A stretch of DNA of 10,000 bases from Thiobacillus sp. Its GTDB lineage: Bacteria; Pseudomonadota; Gammaproteobacteria; Burkholderiales; Thiobacillaceae. A model generated the notes under the pieces. The model was given only the letters and a program-made list of their open reading frames with translations. It ran no database searches and had not been told where the DNA came from. How positions within the stretch are numbered: the first letter of the stretch is position 1; the number at the start of each line of letters is the position of its first letter. Location of the stretch: positions 1 to 10,000 of the forward strand of contig JAIWOL010000087.1 of NCBI GenBank assembly GCA_020216925.1, read 5' to 3'. Positions 6,943 through 10,000 of this stretch are shown here, piece after piece. The translations under genes and the position numbers were made by a program.

Positions 6943-8584
6943 GCCCGCGCCGCCGGCGGATGTCGGCGATGAGGCCCAGGGTCGAGCCGTCGTGTTCGCC
7001 GATCACCCGCACCGAGCTCAGCGCGGCGCGGATGGGTGGCGCAAGCTGCTTGCCCAGTTCCACGCCCCATTGATCGAAACTGTTGATCTGCCAGATCACG
7101 CCCTGCACGAACACCTTGTGCTCATAGAGCGCGATCAGCATGCCCAGCGTGTGCGGGTCGAGCTTCTGGTAGAGCAGGGTATTGCTGGGCCGGTTGCCCG
7201 GAAACACCTTGTGTGGCGCCAATGCCCGGGCGGCTTCGCGGCTCATGCCCTGCGCGATGAGTTCCGCCTCGATTACCGCGCGTGATTTGCCTTTGAGCAG
7301 CGCTTCGGTCTGCGCGAGGCAATTCGCCAGCAGCCATTCATGCTGATCGGCGAGCGGCGTGGGATTGACCGCTGCCACCAGAAAATCGGTCGGGATCAGC
7401 CGTGTCCCCTGGTGCACCAGCTCAAAAAAAGCATGCTGCCCGTTGGTCCCGGGCGCGCCCCAGACAATGGGCCCGGTGTTGTAGTTGACCTGCTTGTTGT
7501 CACGGTTGACGTTCTTGCCGTTGGATTCCATGTCCAGCTGTTGCAGGAACGGGACCAGCAGGCGCAGGCGCTGATCGTAGGGGAAGATGCCGTAGGTATC
7601 AGTACCCCAGAAATTGCCATACCAGATGCCAAGCATGCCCAGAATCACGGGCATGTTGGCGTCAAGCGGCGCTTCCCGGAAATGGATGTCCATGGCGTGC
7701 GCGCCGGCAAGCAGGGCCTGGAAATTGCCCCAGCCGATCAGCAGGGCGATGGAAAGTCCGATGGCCGACCACAGCGAATAGCGCCCCCCCACCCAGTCCC
7801 AGAAGATGAACATGTTGTCCGGGTCGATGCCGAAGGCTTGGACGGCCGGAGCGTTGGTCGAAAGCGCGACAAAGTGACGCGACACAGCCGCCGGCGCATG
7901 CAGGGCAGAGAGCAGCCAGGCTTTGGCCGAATTGGCATTGGCCAGGGTTTCCAGCGTGGTGAAGGTCTTGGAAGCCACGATGAAAAGCGTGGTTTCGGGG
8001 TCGAGCGATTTGAGCGTGATGGCCAGATGCGCCGGATCCAGGTTCGATACAAAATGCACCCGTATGCTTTCCAGGGCGTAGTGGTCGAGCGCGGCGCACA
8101 CCATGGCCGGCCCCAGGTCGGATCCCCCGATGCCGATATTGACCACGTCGCGTATGGGCCTGCCTGTGTACCCCAGCCAGCTGCCGTTGTGTATCGATTC
8201 GACGAAACGCTGCATGCGCCCCAGCACCTTGGCCACTTCTGCCTCGATATCCACGCCTTCAACGCGCAGCGGCGGGCGCGAGGGCGCACGCAGCGCGGTG
8301 TGCAATACCGCACGGTTTTCCGTGAAATTGATGCGCTCGCCCCGCATCATGGCGTCACGATATTCTGGCAGGCCCGATTCCACAGCCAATTGCTTCAGCA
8401 GCTCCATCGTCTCGGCTGTCACGCGGTTCTTCGAGTAATCGAGCAGAAGATTGCCGCAGCGCAGCGAGAGCCGGTTGAAACGCTGCGCGTCCTCGCGGAA
8501 GGCATTGCGCATGTCGAAATGCCGCATGGATTTGTGATGCGCTGTCAGCGCTTTCCAGGCAGGGAGATGTTTGAGCGGAGTCAT
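6932..8584 (-). CDS. pgi: Glucose-6-phosphate isomerase
   Basis: This cytoplasmic enzyme interconverts glucose-6-phosphate and fructose-6-phosphate in glycolysis and gluconeogenesis. The 550-residue product matches the long bacterial PGI family in length. It has the sugar-phosphate binding motif NIGIGGSDLGPAM (149-161), the first signature WVGGRYSLWSAIG (264-276) and the second FDQWGVELGKQLA (503-515). Predicted catalytic residues are E353 (in MESNGK), H384 (in GQHAFF) and K512. The reading frame stays open 46 codons further upstream to 8722, but that stretch is unlike PGI and enters the terminator of the preceding gene, so the ATG at 8584 (MTPLKHLPAW) is chosen although its ribosome site is weak. 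The 3' end overlaps the convergent DUF4139 gene by 11 bases. Confidence 0.97.
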   Translation of the reverse strand: MTPLKHLPAWKALTAHHKSMRHFDMRNAFREDAQRFNRLSLRCGNLLLDYSKNRVTAETMELLKQLAVESGLPEYRDAMMRGERINFTENRAVLHTALRAPSRPPLRVEGVDIEAEVAKVLGRMQRFVESIHNGSWLGYTGRPIRDVVNIGIGGSDLGPAMVCAALDHYALESIRVHFVSNLDPAHLAITLKSLDPETTLFIVASKTFTTLETLANANSAKAWLLSALHAPAAVSRHFVALSTNAPAVQAFGIDPDNMFIFWDWVGGRYSLWSAIGLSIALLIGWGNFQALLAGAHAMDIHFREAPLDANMPVILGMLGIWYGNFWGTDTYGIFPYDQRLRLLVPFLQQLDMESNGKNVNRDNKQVNYNTGPIVWGAPGTNGQHAFFELVHQGTRLIPTDFLVAAVNPTPLADQHEWLLANCLAQTEALLKGKSRAVIEAELIAQGMSREAARALAPHKVFPGNRPSNTLLYQKLDPHTLGMLIALYEHKVFVQGVIWQINSFDQWGVELGKQLAPPIRAALSSVRVIGEHDGSTLGLIADIRRRRGLST

Positions 8585-8617
8585 GGCTGGGAAAAAATGG
8601 GTTCGAGGCCGAAAAAT

Positions 8618-8623
8618 ATCATA
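8618..8623 (-). promoter_or_regulatory. Possible -10 box of pgi
   Basis: TATGAT on the minus strand, 33 bases before the pgi ATG, matches five of six -10 consensus bases. It lies in the AT-richest part of the 185-base gap between pgi and the SCP2-like gene. No good -35 is present at standard spacing. Because a strong terminator separates pgi from the upstream unit, a promoter somewhere in 8585-8717 is expected. Confidence 0.3.
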
Positions 8624-8717
8624 TGCCAGGCCGGAGACCGGGCTGCACGGCTGACCGAGATCAAGCGCGACTGTCGTGGAATCCTGCGCGCTTTGGGCAG
8701 ATGACTTGAACGCAGGC

Positions 8718-8752
8718 AGCAAAAAAGCCGGGCTACCCCTGGCTTTTTTGCT
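8718..8752 (-). terminator. Intrinsic terminator of the SCP2-like unit
   Basis: A perfect 12-bp stem, AGCAAAAAAGCC (8718-8729) with GGCTTTTTTGCT (8741-8752), encloses an 11-base loop in which GGG and CCC can pair further. On the minus strand the stem ends in T6, giving the GC-core plus U-tract layout of a rho-independent terminator. It starts 17 bases past the stop of the SCP2-like gene. The symmetrical A/T flanks would also allow it to work in the other direction. Confidence 0.88.
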
Positions 8753-8769
8753 GGAAGCTGCGGCTGCGC

Positions 8770-9282
8770 TTACTTGGCGGGGCAGGCCTTGTCGCCTGCA
8801 ATCTTGCCCGGCAGTCTGAGGAAGGCTTCAAACGGGCCCATCACGCTCATGGCTTCCATCTTGGGGCCAGTGAATTTGAGGCGGCCGAACATCATGGCTT
8901 TCATGGGGCCGTACTCGCCTGCGCCCATTTCATTCCATTTTTCGGTGGTGGCGTGCATGGTGTAGTCGACGGCGTAATCCAGCTTGGGATTCTGAACCGC
9001 GCCGCCGTAGGTGCACATGGCCTTGCCGTCCTTGAGCTGGATTTTCATCTCGGTCTTGGTCTCTTCGCCGCAATCGGTACGGTAAAGATGAACGATCTTG
9101 TAGCCCCGATCCTTGTCGTTCTTGATCCATTTGTCAGCAAGACCGCCCGTCAGCTGGGGGTCCTTGTTCCAGGCGTCGCAGGCCTGAGCAGTCCACTCTG
9201 CGGACATCATGGCGGGGGCGGCCTGCGCGGCCCCGGCGAAAGCGGCGATGAGAACTGCGGCAATGCTGGTTGCGTATTTCAT
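8770..9282 (-). CDS. Exported SCP2-like (sterol-carrier fold) protein
   Basis: The 170-residue product begins with a clear signal peptide with an AQA cleavage site after residue 21, so it should be periplasmic. The C-terminal part, YAVDYTMHATTEKWNEM (103-119) and FGRLKFTGPKMEAMSVMGPFEAFLR (132-156), resembles the SCP2 sterol-binding fold, a small hydrophobic-ligand domain; the ligand here is unknown. Four cysteines (35, 71, 90, 167) could form two disulfides in the periplasm. Methionines are frequent in 119-148. The start is well supported by AGGAGG (9295-9290) with a 7-base spacer. It lies 90 bases after the DUF6691 gene on the same strand and ends at a strong terminator, so it may be the last gene of that unit. 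The domain call is from sequence resemblance only. Confidence 0.8.
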   Translation of the reverse strand: MKYATSIAAVLIAAFAGAAQAAPAMMSAEWTAQACDAWNKDPQLTGGLADKWIKNDKDRGYKIVHLYRTDCGEETKTEMKIQLKDGKAMCTYGGAVQNPKLDYAVDYTMHATTEKWNEMGAGEYGPMKAMMFGRLKFTGPKMEAMSVMGPFEAFLRLPGKIAGDKACPAK

Positions 9283-9326
9283 GGTGACTCCTCCTAGGTT
9301 GGAAAATTTACAGCTTGGTGGTATGC

Positions 9327-9376
9327 ACGAAAAAATTTCGTAGGCGCACGGTAAACAGGGTAGGTCACCTTGTCAA
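9327..9376 (-). promoter_or_regulatory. Possible promoter and hairpin before the SCP2-like gene
   Basis: The 90-base gap upstream of the SCP2-like gene holds a perfect TTGACA on the minus strand (9376-9371), overlapping the last codon region of the DUF6691 gene. After 17 bases comes TACCGT, a poor -10. ACGAAA (9327-9332) and TTTCGT (9336-9341) form a 6-bp inverted repeat with a 3-base loop. A separate promoter or a processing site is possible, but neither is convincing. Confidence 0.25.
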
Positions 9377-9789
9377 TGCGGCAGACGATTTTTTACCAAT
9401 CCATACAGCCAGGTGCCCAGCAGGGCACCACCCAGCGCGGCAAGCGCGCCGATGGATCCCATGCCGACCAGCGCGAAAATCGGCCCCGGGCAAAGACCGA
9501 TCACGCCCCATCCCAGGCCGAAGATAAAACCGCCCAGGATGTAATTGAGGTGCCCTGGTTCCTTGCTGGGTATGACGATGGCTTCGCCGTTCAGCGACAG
9601 CGCGCGGCCATAGCGTTTGAGCAGCAGCACGCTTGTGAGTCCGGTGGCGATGGCGCTCATCATGATTCCGTACATGTGGAAAGACTGGAAATAGAACATC
9701 TCCATGATGCGATACCAGGACGCTGCCTCGGACTTGATCATCACGAAGCCGAATGCCACGCCGGCCAGCAGGTAGGGCAGGTATTTCAC
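9373..9789 (-). CDS. YeeE/YedE-family (DUF6691) membrane protein, C-terminal-half type
   Basis: This 138-residue polytopic membrane protein has hydrophobic segments at about residues 4-18, 37-57, 84-99 and 103-131. The motif GLCPGP (98-103) contains the cysteine conserved in the second half of YeeE/YedE transporters. In single-chain members such as TsuA, thiosulfate is taken up along conserved cysteines; here two half-length genes replace the single chain, as in PmpA/PmpB pairs. Substrate (thiosulfate or another sulfur compound) is inferred, not shown. The start is GTG at 9789 in a 6-base gap after the upstream half, with only a weak GGTAA-type ribosome site. The tight spacing suggests translation is coupled to the partner gene. 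Confidence 0.87.
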   Translation of the reverse strand: MKYLPYLLAGVAFGFVMIKSEAASWYRIMEMFYFQSFHMYGIMMSAIATGLTSVLLLKRYGRALSLNGEAIVIPSKEPGHLNYILGGFIFGLGWGVIGLCPGPIFALVGMGSIGALAALGGALLGTWLYGLVKNRLPH

Positions 9790-9795
9790 AATGGC

Positions 9796-10000
9796 TTACC
9801 AGAAGAGTCTAAACAGGTACGGCGTGACCAGGTGGGCGGCAGTGAGTCCGCCGGCAAAAATGCCCACGACCGCCAGCAGGGACTGCAACTGGAGCGTCGA
9901 GAGGCCGGTGATGGCGTGACCCGAGGTGCATCCGCTTGCGTAGCGTGTGCCAAAACCGACCAGAATGCCGCCGACGAACATCACGCTTACCGACAGCCAG
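9796..10000 (-). CDS. YeeE/YedE-family membrane protein, N-terminal-half type (partial)
   Basis: The reading frame is open to the window edge at 10000, so the 5' part is missing; about 68 C-terminal residues are visible. [25 protein letters not shown] contains the GCTSGH cysteine motif characteristic of the first half of YeeE/YedE sulfur-compound transporters. It is followed by a long hydrophobic helix and a C-terminal LFRLFW. ATG and GTG codons near 9979-9984 are internal, because the upstream codons (WLSVS) continue a membrane segment. It ends 6 bases before the DUF6691 gene, its expected partner. Genes further upstream, which might reveal a regulator or sulfur enzyme, are outside the window. 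Confidence 0.85.
   Translation of the reverse strand, partial: WLSVSVMFVGGILVGFGTRYASGCTSGHAITGLSTLQLQSLLAVVGIFAGGLTAAHLVTPYLFRLFW

Noticed and set aside
7340..8704. Long plus-strand open frame of 454 codons
   Set aside because: It is antisense to pgi, with no recognisable motifs. GC-rich third-position bias explains the absence of stops.
8585..8722. In-frame 46-codon upstream extension of pgi
   Set aside because: It does not resemble PGI N-termini and would start inside the terminator stem of the SCP2-like gene. The 550-residue form from 8584 has the normal family length.

Overview
The window looks like ordinary chromosomal DNA of a GC-rich proteobacterium, most likely a betaproteobacterium, possibly one of the sulfur-oxidising Nitrosomonadales such as a Thiobacillus-like organism. 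That placement is inferred from protein character and gene content; no rRNA or database comparison was available. Genes are tightly packed, and nearly everything is on the minus strand except one exported protein gene (5503-6942). There is no phage, insertion sequence, CRISPR array or other clear sign of recent transfer.

Layout, read in the direction of minus-strand transcription (right to left). From 10000 to about 8718 lies a small sulfur-transport-like unit. It comprises a partial YeeE/YedE membrane protein with a GCTSGH motif, a second YeeE/YedE half (DUF6691 type) with a CPGP motif, and an exported SCP2-like protein. It is closed by a strong intrinsic terminator at 8718-8752. Next is pgi (glucose-6-phosphate isomerase, 6932-8584), whose stop codon overlaps tail-to-tail with the plus-strand DUF4139 gene. 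The DUF4139 gene diverges from an HDOD signalling gene across a 132-base region that holds an imperfect inverted repeat.

From 5370 down to 294 runs a co-directional series with short gaps or overlaps: degenerate-EAL/HDOD protein, PolB-like 3'-5' exonuclease, rlmD (23S rRNA m5U methyltransferase), lysC (aspartate kinase) and a DUF454/YbaN membrane protein. It is followed by tRNA-Ser(GCT) and tRNA-Arg(ACG), each with a plausible promoter of its own. The lysC / tRNA-Ser / tRNA-Arg order resembles the alaS-lysC-csrA-tRNA-Ser-tRNA-Arg order known from gammaproteobacteria, with the DUF454 gene in the csrA position.

The functions are mainly housekeeping: amino-acid biosynthesis, glycolysis/gluconeogenesis, rRNA and tRNA, and nucleic-acid processing. 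The parts least explained are the exported SCP2-like protein beside the split YeeE/YedE genes, the catalytically degenerate EAL-HDOD protein, and the exported DUF4139 protein. I see no strong evidence of an undescribed multi-gene system. The best leads are the sulfur-transport/SCP2 unit and the inverted repeat in the divergent region.
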